This document shows, one piece after another, positions 54,080 through 63,776 of a DNA stretch of 64,000 nt. The position numbers and the translations under genes were made by a program. The notes under the pieces are model-generated. The model ran no database searches. It was not told the origin of the DNA and saw only the letters and a list, made by a program, of their open reading frames with translations. Numbering within the stretch: position 1 is the first letter of the stretch; each line of letters starts with the position of its first letter. Source of the stretch: Pseudoalteromonas sp. MMG007 (GTDB lineage Bacteria; Pseudomonadota; Gammaproteobacteria; Enterobacterales; Alteromonadaceae); contig NZ_JAGJEI010000003.1 of NCBI RefSeq assembly GCF_018100985.1, forward strand, positions 1 to 64,000, read 5' to 3'.

Positions 54080-55024
54080 TTACTTTCCTAATATTTCTAC
54101 ATTACCGTTTACAATATTTGTTAATGCGTAACTATGCAATCGTGAACGCGACCCTTCCCCATAAGCCTTAGGCGGATAATAAAGCTCTTTTTGATCAGGG
54201 TACTCAATGAGTACTTCATCAAGAGCTGCACGAATTTCGCTCAATGTTTTTTCAAGACTATTATTGAAGTTAGGTCTTTTTCTTACCGTGTGGCCTAGCT
54301 CAACTAATCTATAAAAATACTTATTGGCTAGCTCTATGAGCTCATCTGGCACATTTTTACTATGATAGAGTAATATATCTGAATGATGACTACAGTATTC
54401 AACCAGAGCTAAATAAAAACACAGTGGCTTGTTTGCTAAAGATACTTGCAAGTCACTTTTATAATTAATTGAAATTGTTTTATTATTTAAATCAATAATA
54501 AGAGTTAATGGCAGTTGCGCTGCAGTGTGTTGATCTTCGCTCTTTAGTAAGTCTTGAGTAAGCTTGTAAGTAAACACGTGCTTTAACCAAAAGCTTATAA
54601 GTACACTCATAACAAAGAATAAAAAATGAAACGATAAAGTTTGAGTTGTTAAATAAGCCTCATCTATTTCAAAAACGACTAATACAGCACCGCTATTACT
54701 TTTCAACGTTCGGCTAACCTGGTTAGGTTCTAAAGGGGACTCAAATTCATGTTTAGCAGAAATAGCGAACACTGTTAATTCATCGCTATTAATATGCGTG
54801 TTTAACTTTTTAATATAATTTAATACTGCACCTTTATCACCCGAGTGCCTTAATAACTCATTTGATAAATCGAGTAATGGCAGATCCAGCGCTATTTGCT
54901 TTTCTATCTGCATAATTTTTTGCTTATTAGCTTGCTGCTTTTTTTCTATAACAGATACATAGAACAACAGCGATAAAACGAAGAACAAACCAGCAACCAT
55001 ACTTGAAAGTTGAACCTTACTCAT
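54080..55024 (-). CDS. membrane-anchored protein with putative cytoplasmic winged-helix domain
   Basis: A 314-residue protein I cannot assign to a named family. Membrane helices at about 7-24 and 131-150 enclose a periplasmic segment of about 105 residues. The C-terminal 160 residues look like an OmpR-type winged helix: a beta hairpin (LTLIIDLNNKTISINY) and then LANKPLCFYLALVEYC, a helical part ending SLEKTLSEIRAALDEVL in the recognition-helix position, and a final hairpin (LHSYALTNIVNGNVEIL). Its start overlaps the stop of the substrate-binding protein gene (GATGAGTAA), so the two are made together. A one-component membrane transcription factor with a sensory partner is the inference; a structural role is not excluded. 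Confidence 0.5.
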   Translation of the reverse strand: MSKVQLSSMVAGLFFVLSLLFYVSVIEKKQQANKQKIMQIEKQIALDLPLLDLSNELLRHSGDKGAVLNYIKKLNTHINSDELTVFAISAKHEFESPLEPNQVSRTLKSNSGAVLVVFEIDEAYLTTQTLSFHFLFFVMSVLISFWLKHVFTYKLTQDLLKSEDQHTAAQLPLTLIIDLNNKTISINYKSDLQVSLANKPLCFYLALVEYCSHHSDILLYHSKNVPDELIELANKYFYRLVELGHTVRKRPNFNNSLEKTLSEIRAALDEVLIEYPDQKELYYPPKAYGEGSRSRLHSYALTNIVNGNVEILGK

Positions 55025-55955
55025 CGCTATGGCCTTTTATATAACTAACTGACCTAGTGTTGCAATTCCAATAAGGATGTACATTTTGATAGTAATGCAA
55101 CGTTTGATCTTTTGACATATTAAGTAAATGAGACTGAATAGCACATAAAAGGTCAGTATTATTTTGCTGCATTTTTAAATACCAATGTGTTCCTACAATA
55201 TTATTGCTTAAAGGTGTTCTGTAATTTTTCGAAAAACGCACCGTATCACTTTCTTTCCAAAATGAAGCAATAATATCTACTTTACCGTCGGCAAGAAGGT
55301 CGCGTAATTCGTTATGTGAACTTGCATACGTAATTTTTAAATTAGCTAAGTTAATATCAAGCTTTTTAAACGTTTGCTTTGGTAAAATATGCCCAGATCG
55401 ACTCGTTGGGTAATCAAGTAAGCCTATACGTTTATCTAAAAAATACTGTTTTGTAAGTCGAGGTTTTTCTTTAGAAGATATAAAAAAAGCAGTGTAATTA
55501 GAAAAGCCGACCACAGGTTGATAGTTGTAAGTTGATTCGGCTTTAAAAGCAGCCATAATATTATTTTTTGCTAAGATTAAATCTGCAATTCCTTTACCTA
55601 TAAACTCTAAGCTATCAGCGGTTCTGTCCCCCCAATAACCAATTACAGAGCCATACTGTTTAGTAACAACGTTATCGGCGCACAAACTTCTTGTTAATAA
55701 TTTGGCTATTTTTTTAGATTGAGTAAACACAATTAGCTCATTAGTGTTATTTATAGCTGTTGTTTGACAAGAAGTGGACGTTTGAATCATTGCAGGAAAG
55801 TGCAAATCATTGTCATCAACTATTAGCTGTCCACATACCCAAACAGCCAGCATTAAAAGAAACAAAAAAGTAACAACTGTGGTTTTATGCAACACCGTGT
55901 TTTCAAAATTCAAAATAAAGCCACTCAAAAATAAGCTATAGGTGTATTGGAACAA
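55017..55955 (-). CDS. membrane-tethered PhnD-like substrate-binding protein
   Basis: A 312-residue protein with one N-terminal hydrophobic segment (about 26-43), with no clear cleavage site, and a periplasmic two-lobed binding domain at about 60-300 resembling PhnD-type (phosphate/phosphonate ABC) binding proteins: IGYWGDRTADSLEFIGKGIADLI, FISSKEKPRL, GLLDYPTSRSGHI and LADGKVDIIASFW. No ABC permease or ATPase is adjacent, which argues for sensing rather than transport. The first codon of the frame is TTG; a GTG at codon 21 is an alternative. The gene is co-translated with the membrane-anchored winged-helix-like protein downstream. Confidence 0.7.
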   Translation of the reverse strand: MFQYTYSLFLSGFILNFENTVLHKTTVVTFLFLLMLAVWVCGQLIVDDNDLHFPAMIQTSTSCQTTAINNTNELIVFTQSKKIAKLLTRSLCADNVVTKQYGSVIGYWGDRTADSLEFIGKGIADLILAKNNIMAAFKAESTYNYQPVVGFSNYTAFFISSKEKPRLTKQYFLDKRIGLLDYPTSRSGHILPKQTFKKLDINLANLKITYASSHNELRDLLADGKVDIIASFWKESDTVRFSKNYRTPLSNNIVGTHWYLKMQQNNTDLLCAIQSHLLNMSKDQTLHYYQNVHPYWNCNTRSVSYIKGHSDE

Positions 55956-56133
55956 TTTTAATTACTTATTACAATAGGTAATTTTACTTATCAACACTAA
56001 GCCACTGATTAAAAAGAATATTCAATAGGAAACTATGAATCACATTAACGCCTTCCTATTGCATCAAAAAATGCGGACAATTGACCGTATTACCGTACTG
56101 TAACAATACGAAACATACTCCTAGGAAATTTAA

Positions 56134-56988
56134 ATGCACAGCAAAATAAAATATTCGATTTCTTCTGCGCTTTTGATTAGTGCAATTTTCACGAGCAGTG
56201 ATTCGTATGCATGGGGCCAAAATGGGCACCGTATTGTAGGGAAAGTTGCTGAGTCACATATTACCGACACTACAAAGCAAGCTATTACACCTTTTTTAGA
56301 TGGCGAATCACTGGCGCAAATTTCAACATGGCCAGATGAAATGCGCTCTGCCCCTGGAAAGTTTTGGCAAAAACAATCTTCTCGCTGGCATTATATAAAT
56401 GCAGCTCCTGGTAAATCTTTTAGTTTTGACCATGAGCATACAAAAAACAAAGAATCTGTCAGTAATATTCTTGAGGGAATTCATTATTCAATGCAAACAC
56501 TCACGGATGCTAATAGCAGCTTAGATGCAAAGCAATTTAGCCTACGTTTTTTAGTGCATTTAGTAGGAGATAGTCATCAACCATTTCATGCTGGCAGAGG
56601 TGAAGACAGAGGTGGCAACCGCATTAAGGTTTCATTTTTTAATGAAGAAACGAACCTTCACAGCCTTTGGGATACAAAACTAGTTGAAAATGAGAACTTA
56701 TCATTTACTGAGTACGCACAGTTTATTGACACAAATAACAGTGAGCTCATTGCACAGTACTTAGAAAGCTCACCTAAAACGTGGGTTGAAGAGTCACACA
56801 ACTTAGCTATGAAAATTTACAAATATACTAATGATGAAATTGGTTATAGCTACATATATAACAACACTCCAATCGTTAAAACGCGCTTACAACAAGCGGG
56901 TATTCGATTAGCTGGATTACTAAATGCCTTATTCGACCCTTCTGCAAAAGAGTTAAAAACGGCATTAAAAATGACGACTGACAAATAA
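56134..56988 (+). CDS. S1/P1-family secreted nuclease
   Basis: A 284-residue zinc-dependent nuclease degrading single-stranded DNA and RNA. After a signal peptide (cleavage after DSYA) the mature protein starts WGQNGHRIVGKVAE: the N-terminal Trp and following His are zinc ligands in this family. Other ligands appear in STWPDEMR, HYINA, HLVGDSHQPFHAGRGEDRGGNRI and LHSLWDTKLVE. It lies 45 bases upstream of the first Oar-like receptor gene and may be co-transcribed with it. AGGA precedes the ATG. Confidence 0.93.
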   Translation: MHSKIKYSISSALLISAIFTSSDSYAWGQNGHRIVGKVAESHITDTTKQAITPFLDGESLAQISTWPDEMRSAPGKFWQKQSSRWHYINAAPGKSFSFDHEHTKNKESVSNILEGIHYSMQTLTDANSSLDAKQFSLRFLVHLVGDSHQPFHAGRGEDRGGNRIKVSFFNEETNLHSLWDTKLVENENLSFTEYAQFIDTNNSELIAQYLESSPKTWVEESHNLAMKIYKYTNDEIGYSYIYNNTPIVKTRLQQAGIRLAGLLNALFDPSAKELKTALKMTTDK

Positions 56989-57033
56989 ACAGTATTAAAT
57001 TTATATATAACCTACACACGGGAAATCAATATT

Positions 57034-60000
57034 ATGACTAAGCTTCGCCTTTCGAAATTAACTGGTGCTGTAATACTAGCGCTAGGTGTTTCTACAAGTG
57101 CAATGGCTGCAGATACTTCATCTGCAATGCGTGGTAAAATCACTACGCCTTCTGGTTCAAGCGCTGCAAACGTAAAAATCAAAGTTGTTCACCAACCAAC
57201 TGGCACAATTAGTGAGTTAACAACAAACGAAAGCGGTACTTTTATCGCTAATGGTTTACGTGTAGGTGGACCATACATGGTTATCATCGACTCAGATAAG
57301 TTCAACGATGCGATGGTTGAAAATATCTACTTGAACCTCGGTGAAACTTATCGTTTAAGCTCACAACTGACGCCGTTAAACATCGAAAAAATTGAAGTAT
57401 CTGGTTATAAAATTATTCAGCAATCAGGTGGCTCAAGCAGTGCTTTTGGCTCTGATACTATTGAAAACATGCCAAGCTTTAACCGTGATATAAAAGATAT
57501 TGCACGTTTAAACCCACTTGCAAGCATTAACGGTAGTGGCGAGCTTACTTTTGCCGGTAGTAACCCGCGTACAAATGGCTTAACTGTTGACGGTATTGGC
57601 CAAAATGATGACTTTGGTTTAAATTTTGGTGGCTACCCTACTTCTCAACCGCCAGTGGCACTTGATGCTATTGAGCAAGTTTCTGTTGATGTATCTCCAT
57701 TTTCGGCTTCTAAAGGTAACTTTGGTGGCGGTACTATTAATGCGGTAACAAAATCAGGTACAAACGAGTTCAAATTCTCAGGTTTCTATGAAATTTCAAC
57801 GCCAGACATGGCTGGCGATCAGCTTAATATTGTTGAAGAAGATGATTTAGATGCAATTGGCCAAAAAACCTTTTCTACAAATAAAGTAGAGCCTATACAA
57901 ACAGAAAAAAGATTTGGCTTTAATGTTGGCGGCGCGCTAATAGAAGATGAACTATTTTACTTTGTAAACTACGCGCAATGGTCTAGCGAATCTGATCTTG
58001 AGTATGGCTTTAACGACTCTGGCGCAGCTAATGAATTTAATACTTCCGAAGCTAATTACAACCGCTTCATTTCAATTTTAAATGATGAATACGGACTAAC
58101 CGATACGCTTGCGGGTTCTCCTGAAGACACAAATAAAAATTTATTAGTGAAACTAAGCTGGAATGCAAGTGACAATCATCGTCTAGATTTTACTTACCAG
58201 TGGCAAGATGACCAAGATGAGCGTAATTCAAGCTCAGGCGGTAATAATATCGTACTGCAATCGAATACCTATGCATATGTTACTAAGTTTAATAACTTTG
58301 CAACTAAACTTTACTCTGATTGGAGTGACGACTTTTCGACAGAGATTGGTATTGCTTATAAAGATGTAACGTCAGACAGTGCAACACGTTCAGACTTAGG
58401 CAGTATATCAGTAGACGAAGATGGCAGAAACGGACCAACATACAGCTTTGGTACAGATCAATACCGCCATGCAAATCGCTCTGAAACACAAAACTTAACA
58501 CTGACATTTGATGCAACTTATTTAACAGATGAGCACGAAATAAACTTTGGTGCACAATACGAGTCACTACGTTTGTATAACCTGTTTGCTGAAAATTCAT
58601 TAGGCTCATGGAAATTTGATAGCTTAGAAGACTTTGCTAACCGTAATGTAGGCTATTATGATTTTTCATATCAAAATGCCTACACGAACGATTCAGCTGA
58701 TACCGCTTACGATGTAAGACGTAGTCAACTTGCACTTTACATAGAAGATACTTTTTACGTTGGTGATGATTTGGAGGTGACAGCGGGTATTCGTTATGAA
58801 CGTTTATCATCAGACGATAAACCAACTCTGAACGAGAGCTTTGCAAGTACTTATGGGTTTACTAATCAAGAAAACCTTGACGGGTTAGACATCATCCTAC
58901 CGCGTATTGGCTTTAAGTATTACGCAACCGAAGCCCTTACAATTAGTGGTGGTATTGGTCGTTTCCAAGGCGGCATTCCTAATGTTTGGTATAATAATTC
59001 GTTCCAAAGTGATGGCATAACACTTGTTTCAGCACCTAATGATGTAATAAACGATTACTATGCAAATAATGCGGCTGATATTACCCAAGTACCTGATGAA
59101 ATCAAAAACTCTTTACAACAAGGCGCCGGTAGCGTTGCGTATATAGATCCTGATTTTGAACTTCCTTCGAGTATTCGTACACAAGTTGGTTTTGAGTATG
59201 AATTTGACTCAGAGTTACTAGGCGATGGCTTTAAATGGCAAGCTGAAATCGCTTATCATAAAAAAGAAAATGAAGCTGTGTGGCACAACTCGTCAATTAC
59301 ACCTACTGGTCTAGCTGCCGATGGAGAGCGTGTAATTAATCAAACTATATATTCTGGTTTGCTTGCTGATAATGTTGACATTGAAATGACCAATTCATCT
59401 GATGATGGCCGCTCAATCATTATATCTACAGGTATTGCAAAAGAATGGGATAATGGTTTATTTGTTTCTGCAAGCTACGCACATCAAGACGTTACAGAGG
59501 CATCAGCGGGTTCTGCATCACAAGCTGAGGCAAACTATAAGCATAATATTACAATAAACCGTAATGAAGATATTGCAGCTCGAGGCTTTTACGAAGTAGA
59601 GCATAGCTTTAAAGTTAACGTAGGTTACACAACTGAATTCTTCTCTGGCTATGCTACTAAACTAAATGTTTATTTTGAGCGTCGCTCTGGACGTCCATTT
59701 AGCTACACAATGGGAATGTATGAAGATGGTGATTTAGGAGATACAAGCTCACTGTTTACAAATGGTGCATATTTACCATACATTCCAACAGGTGCTGACG
59801 ATCCAAATGTAAACTGGGATAAGTCGGGTATTTCTTGGGCTGAATTAGAACCATTACTTCAAAACGCTGGTATTTCACAACGTGGTAGCATTCTAGCTAA
59901 AAACACAGCGACACAGCCATGGGTTACCACTATGGATGTGAGTATTAAGCAGGAAATACCTGGTTTCGCTAAAGGTCACAGTGGTGAGGTTTACCTAATG

Positions 60001-60213
60001 ATCGATAACTTCGCTAATCTTTTAAACAGCGATTGGGGTATTGAAAAACGCCTAAGTTATTCAAATCAAACTATTTATGACTTTGCTGGACTAGATGATG
60101 AAGGCAGATACATCTTAGATAGTACTTATGGCGGCACGGATGTTAGAAACTACTCACAAATTAGTAGCTCTTCTGCTTGGCAAGCTAAAGTGGGTATTAG
60201 CTACAAGTTTTAA
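57034..60213 (+). CDS. TonB-dependent receptor, Oar-like (copy 1)
   Basis: A 1059-residue outer-membrane receptor. Signal peptide cleaved after TSAMA; a carboxypeptidase regulatory-like domain at about 26-118 (SSAMRGKITTPSGSSAANVKI); a plug domain at about 130-250 (FNRDIKDIARLNP, TNGLTVDGIGQNDDFGLN, INAVTKSGTNEF); then a 22-strand barrel ending in Phe (AKVGISYKF). This is the Oar/SusC-related type that imports large or complex nutrients in marine Alteromonadales and Bacteroidetes. The nuclease gene directly upstream suggests nucleic-acid fragments as cargo, which is inference. ACACGGGAAA lies before the ATG, as in the paralog. Confidence 0.9.
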   Translation: MTKLRLSKLTGAVILALGVSTSAMAADTSSAMRGKITTPSGSSAANVKIKVVHQPTGTISELTTNESGTFIANGLRVGGPYMVIIDSDKFNDAMVENIYLNLGETYRLSSQLTPLNIEKIEVSGYKIIQQSGGSSSAFGSDTIENMPSFNRDIKDIARLNPLASINGSGELTFAGSNPRTNGLTVDGIGQNDDFGLNFGGYPTSQPPVALDAIEQVSVDVSPFSASKGNFGGGTINAVTKSGTNEFKFSGFYEISTPDMAGDQLNIVEEDDLDAIGQKTFSTNKVEPIQTEKRFGFNVGGALIEDELFYFVNYAQWSSESDLEYGFNDSGAANEFNTSEANYNRFISILNDEYGLTDTLAGSPEDTNKNLLVKLSWNASDNHRLDFTYQWQDDQDERNSSSGGNNIVLQSNTYAYVTKFNNFATKLYSDWSDDFSTEIGIAYKDVTSDSATRSDLGSISVDEDGRNGPTYSFGTDQYRHANRSETQNLTLTFDATYLTDEHEINFGAQYESLRLYNLFAENSLGSWKFDSLEDFANRNVGYYDFSYQNAYTNDSADTAYDVRRSQLALYIEDTFYVGDDLEVTAGIRYERLSSDDKPTLNESFASTYGFTNQENLDGLDIILPRIGFKYYATEALTISGGIGRFQGGIPNVWYNNSFQSDGITLVSAPNDVINDYYANNAADITQVPDEIKNSLQQGAGSVAYIDPDFELPSSIRTQVGFEYEFDSELLGDGFKWQAEIAYHKKENEAVWHNSSITPTGLAADGERVINQTIYSGLLADNVDIEMTNSSDDGRSIIISTGIAKEWDNGLFVSASYAHQDVTEASAGSASQAEANYKHNITINRNEDIAARGFYEVEHSFKVNVGYTTEFFSGYATKLNVYFERRSGRPFSYTMGMYEDGDLGDTSSLFTNGAYLPYIPTGADDPNVNWDKSGISWAELEPLLQNAGISQRGSILAKNTATQPWVTTMDVSIKQEIPGFAKGHSGEVYLMIDNFANLLNSDWGIEKRLSYSNQTIYDFAGLDDEGRYILDSTYGGTDVRNYSQISSSSAWQAKVGISYKF

Positions 60214-60564
60214 ACAGTAACTTAAATATCTATATACTACTAACTCCCTAAAGTAAGTAGTAAAACTAAACCCATTGCAGCTATGTGATGGGTTTTTTTA
60301 TTATATAACACCTCAATTTCACATATTTGTCATAAAAGCCCCGTAAAATATCTCTTAGCATAGAGTTATTACTCAAAAAAAGCTCGTTGAGTCAGAAACA
60401 TAGCAATTTATTAAAAAAATATTACAGTTGTATTTTATTTGTAACAAGTAAATGAGGTACACTATATAAGAATTTTGAACTAGGTAGGTTTTAATTTATT
60501 TGGCTCAAAACTTTAAAATAAAAAATATATAAAAATTTAATTAATAACTACACGGGAAAATTAA
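60214..60564 (+). other. gap between the receptor genes: terminator and leader
   Basis: A terminator lies at 60268-60299 (AAACCCAT/ATGGGTTT, 12-base loop, T run). The remainder is AT-rich and holds the promoter of the second receptor. The leader ends ACACGGGAAA (60550-60559) five bases before the ATG, matching the leader of the first receptor. Nothing else is recognised. Confidence 0.7.
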
Positions 60565-63500
60565 ATGAAAACTCAATTACGCAAAACAGCTCTTTCACTT
60601 GCTATCGCAGCATGTGTTGGTGTGAGTGGCGCAGCAATGGCTAACGAAACGACCTCTGCTATTAAAGGTCAAGTAACTGGTCCTAACGGTAATCCAGCTG
60701 CGGGTACTAAGGTAACAATTTTACATGTTCCTTCTGGCTCAGTTAAAACAACTGAAGTAAATGACGCTGGTTACTTTACTGCTAAAGGCTTACGTGTTGG
60801 TGGTCCATATAAAGTAGTTGTAGACTCTGATGTGTATGCAGATCAAGAATTCAATAACATCATATTAAACATCGGTAACGATTATCCAGTAAATGTGTCT
60901 CTTGAGTCACAATCAAGCATGGAACAAATCGTTGTAACAGGTGCGCCAATCAGCTCTATGTCTGGTGGTACTGGCCCAGCGTCTACATTTACACTTACAG
61001 ATCTTGAAAATACGCCTGCAATTAACCGTGATTTAAAAGACATCATCCGTATTGACCCGCGTATCACAATTGATGACAGCCAAGGTTCAATTAACTGTGG
61101 TGGTGGTAACCCTCGTTACAACAGCTTAACGCTTGATGGCGTTCGTATGAACGATAACTTTGGCTTAAGCTCAAACGGTTACCCTACTATCCGTGCTCCT
61201 TTTTCTTTTGATTCAATTGAACAAGTATCTGCTGAGCTAGCACCATTTGATGTTCAGTACGGTGGTTTTACATCATGTAACATCAACGCGGTAACTAAGT
61301 CTGGTGGTAATGAAGTTCACGGTGGAATCTTCTACGATTACACAAGTGATTCTTTAAAAGGCGATAAAATCGAAGGCGAAGACGTTGATAACGGTAACTA
61401 CACTGAAAAACGTTACGGCTTTAATGTTGGTTTACCACTAATTGAAGATAAACTGTTCTTGTTCACTTCATACGAAAAGCTTGAAGGTGTACAACAGTTT
61501 AACTACGACGGTTTAAGCAGTGGCAGTGTAACTGCTGAAGATATTGCTCGTATTACAAATGTTGCTCAATCTAAATATGGTTATGACGTAGGCGCTATGC
61601 CTTCAAGCATGCCGGTTGAAGATGAAAAAATCTTAGTTAAATTAGATTGGAATATCAGCGAAGATCACCGTGCAAACTTAATCTATAATTACAACGACGG
61701 TAACACTGTTTCTCAGTCAGATACTGGTTCTAGCCGTGTTTCACTATCAAACCACTTTTACGACCAAAGTGCTGAATTTACTTCAATCATCGCATCTGTT
61801 TACTCAGATTGGTCAGATGATTTTTCTACTGAAGTTCGTATTGGTAAGTCTGAGCTAGACTCAACAGTACAATCACTAGATGCAGCAAGCAGTTTTGGCG
61901 AAATGCAAATTAGCACACCTAATGGCGGTACAGTATTCATTGGTCCTGATGATTCTCGTCAATCAAATGACTTAGACTATGATACAACTACATTTAAAGT
62001 TGCGGGGACTTACTACCTTGACCAACATACTATTACTGCAGGTTATGAATTTGAAGAGTTAGATGTATTTAATCTATTCGTGCAGCATACTGAAGGCGAG
62101 TACCGTTTTTTCAACGAAAGGGATTCAGATGTAACGGGTATAGATTTATTTGAACAAGGTATCGCAAATGTTGTTTACTATAACAATGCAGCAGGTACTA
62201 ATAATCCAAACGACGCGGCTGCAAGCTTTTCATACGCTCAGCATACATTTTATGTTCAAGATGAATACGCATTTACAGACCTAGATGCAAATATTACCTT
62301 TGGCTTACGTTACGACAAATATACCAGTGATGATGTACCTAATTTAAACCAAAACTTTACTGACCGCTATGGTTATAGCAACCAAAGCACATTTGATGGT
62401 ATTGATTTACTTCAGCCACGTGTTGGCTTCCAGTGGTATGCTACTGACGAACTAGAAGTTCGCGCGGGTGTTGGTCTATTCTCTGGCGGTAACCCGAATG
62501 TATGGTTATCAAACTCGTACTCAAACGATGGAATTACTAACATCGCTACTGAACGCAGTTCGGTTGATTTATTCAATACGCCAAACGTAAATAGTGGCAC
62601 GCCAGGTTTTGAAGTACCACAAGAGATGTTTGACGAAGTTGCTAATACTGTTATTGGCTCTGGTGATTCTGTAACAAATGCGGTTGACCCTGATTTTGAA
62701 ATCCCTTCAGAGTGGAAATACTCAATTGGTGCAACATACACAACAGAAAACGAATACGTAATTTCACTTGATTACCTATACTCTAAGAAGAAAGATGCTG
62801 CAATACTGCGTGATATCTCAGTTCAAAATAGCGGTGTTAGCACATTTGATGGTCGCCCGATTTATGAAGAAATTGATGGACGTAAAGGCGATCTTTTACT
62901 TACGAATGTGAGTGGTAATAGCGGCGACTCTTCAGTTATCTCATTAGCTGTTAGCAAAATGTTTGATAATGGTATTAGCATGAACTTCGGATATGCTTAC
63001 ACTGACTCAGACGATGTTAACCCAATGACTAGCTCTACAGCAGGTTCTAATTACGGTAACATTGCGCTAACAGATCCGAATAATCCAGGTGTTGCTTCAT
63101 CAGATTACGAAATCCCACACCGTTTCACTATGACGCTTGGCTACTCTCATGAGTTTGTAGATGGTTATGCTACTCGCTTTAATTTATACGGTGAAGCATA
63201 TAAAGGCTTACCATATAGCTATACATTTGATGATAGCGATTACGAGGATAGTGACGGAAATATTACTTTTGGCGATAAGAACTGGAATGGCAGCCGTCAA
63301 TTACTTTACGTACCACTTGAAAACGATCCTAACGTTGTTTACAACATGAGTGCAGATGAAATTAACGCGTTTAACGACTTTATTTCATCTAACGGTTTAG
63401 AGCGCGGTGAAATCACTGGTCGTAATGCTGAAAACTCAGATTGGTTTGTTAAATTTAACTTTAAAGTTACTCAAGAATTGCCAGGATTTATGGAAGGTCA

Positions 63501-63726
63501 TAAAGGTGAAGCATTCTTCGTAATTGATAACTTAACTAACCTATTAAACGATGACTGGGGCGTACTTAAAAAAGGTCCTTTCGTTGGCGCTAGCATGATT
63601 TCAACATCAATTGATGACGAAGGCCGTTACGTTTACTCAGGCTTTAACGAAAACAACGCAAATACATCAGTACAATCTGATGCGTCTTTATGGCAAATGC
63701 GTGTTGGTGTTCGTTACACTTTCTAA
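60565..63726 (+). CDS. TonB-dependent receptor, Oar-like (copy 2)
   Basis: A 1053-residue paralog of the upstream receptor with the same order: signal peptide cleaved after GAAMA, a carboxypeptidase regulatory-like domain at about 27-118, a plug with INRDLKDIIRIDPR, YNSLTLDGVRMNDNFGLS and INAVTKSGGNEVHGG, and a barrel ending QMRVGVRYTF. Two plug-region Cys (in SINCGGGN and GFTSCNIN) are absent from copy 1 and could form a disulphide. It has its own terminator-separated promoter region. Ligand unknown; tandem duplication followed by divergence is likely. Confidence 0.92.
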   Translation: MKTQLRKTALSLAIAACVGVSGAAMANETTSAIKGQVTGPNGNPAAGTKVTILHVPSGSVKTTEVNDAGYFTAKGLRVGGPYKVVVDSDVYADQEFNNIILNIGNDYPVNVSLESQSSMEQIVVTGAPISSMSGGTGPASTFTLTDLENTPAINRDLKDIIRIDPRITIDDSQGSINCGGGNPRYNSLTLDGVRMNDNFGLSSNGYPTIRAPFSFDSIEQVSAELAPFDVQYGGFTSCNINAVTKSGGNEVHGGIFYDYTSDSLKGDKIEGEDVDNGNYTEKRYGFNVGLPLIEDKLFLFTSYEKLEGVQQFNYDGLSSGSVTAEDIARITNVAQSKYGYDVGAMPSSMPVEDEKILVKLDWNISEDHRANLIYNYNDGNTVSQSDTGSSRVSLSNHFYDQSAEFTSIIASVYSDWSDDFSTEVRIGKSELDSTVQSLDAASSFGEMQISTPNGGTVFIGPDDSRQSNDLDYDTTTFKVAGTYYLDQHTITAGYEFEELDVFNLFVQHTEGEYRFFNERDSDVTGIDLFEQGIANVVYYNNAAGTNNPNDAAASFSYAQHTFYVQDEYAFTDLDANITFGLRYDKYTSDDVPNLNQNFTDRYGYSNQSTFDGIDLLQPRVGFQWYATDELEVRAGVGLFSGGNPNVWLSNSYSNDGITNIATERSSVDLFNTPNVNSGTPGFEVPQEMFDEVANTVIGSGDSVTNAVDPDFEIPSEWKYSIGATYTTENEYVISLDYLYSKKKDAAILRDISVQNSGVSTFDGRPIYEEIDGRKGDLLLTNVSGNSGDSSVISLAVSKMFDNGISMNFGYAYTDSDDVNPMTSSTAGSNYGNIALTDPNNPGVASSDYEIPHRFTMTLGYSHEFVDGYATRFNLYGEAYKGLPYSYTFDDSDYEDSDGNITFGDKNWNGSRQLLYVPLENDPNVVYNMSADEINAFNDFISSNGLERGEITGRNAENSDWFVKFNFKVTQELPGFMEGHKGEAFFVIDNLTNLLNDDWGVLKKGPFVGASMISTSIDDEGRYVYSGFNENNANTSVQSDASLWQMRVGVRYTF

Positions 63727-63753
63727 TTTAGCTCATCAAATTAGTTAATTTTT

Positions 63754-63776
63754 AAAAGCCCACTTTGTGGGCTTTT
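63754..63776. terminator. bidirectional terminator
   Basis: AAAAGCCCAC-TTT-GTGGGCTTTT, a 10-base perfect stem, lies between convergent genes with T runs on both strands. Confidence 0.9.
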
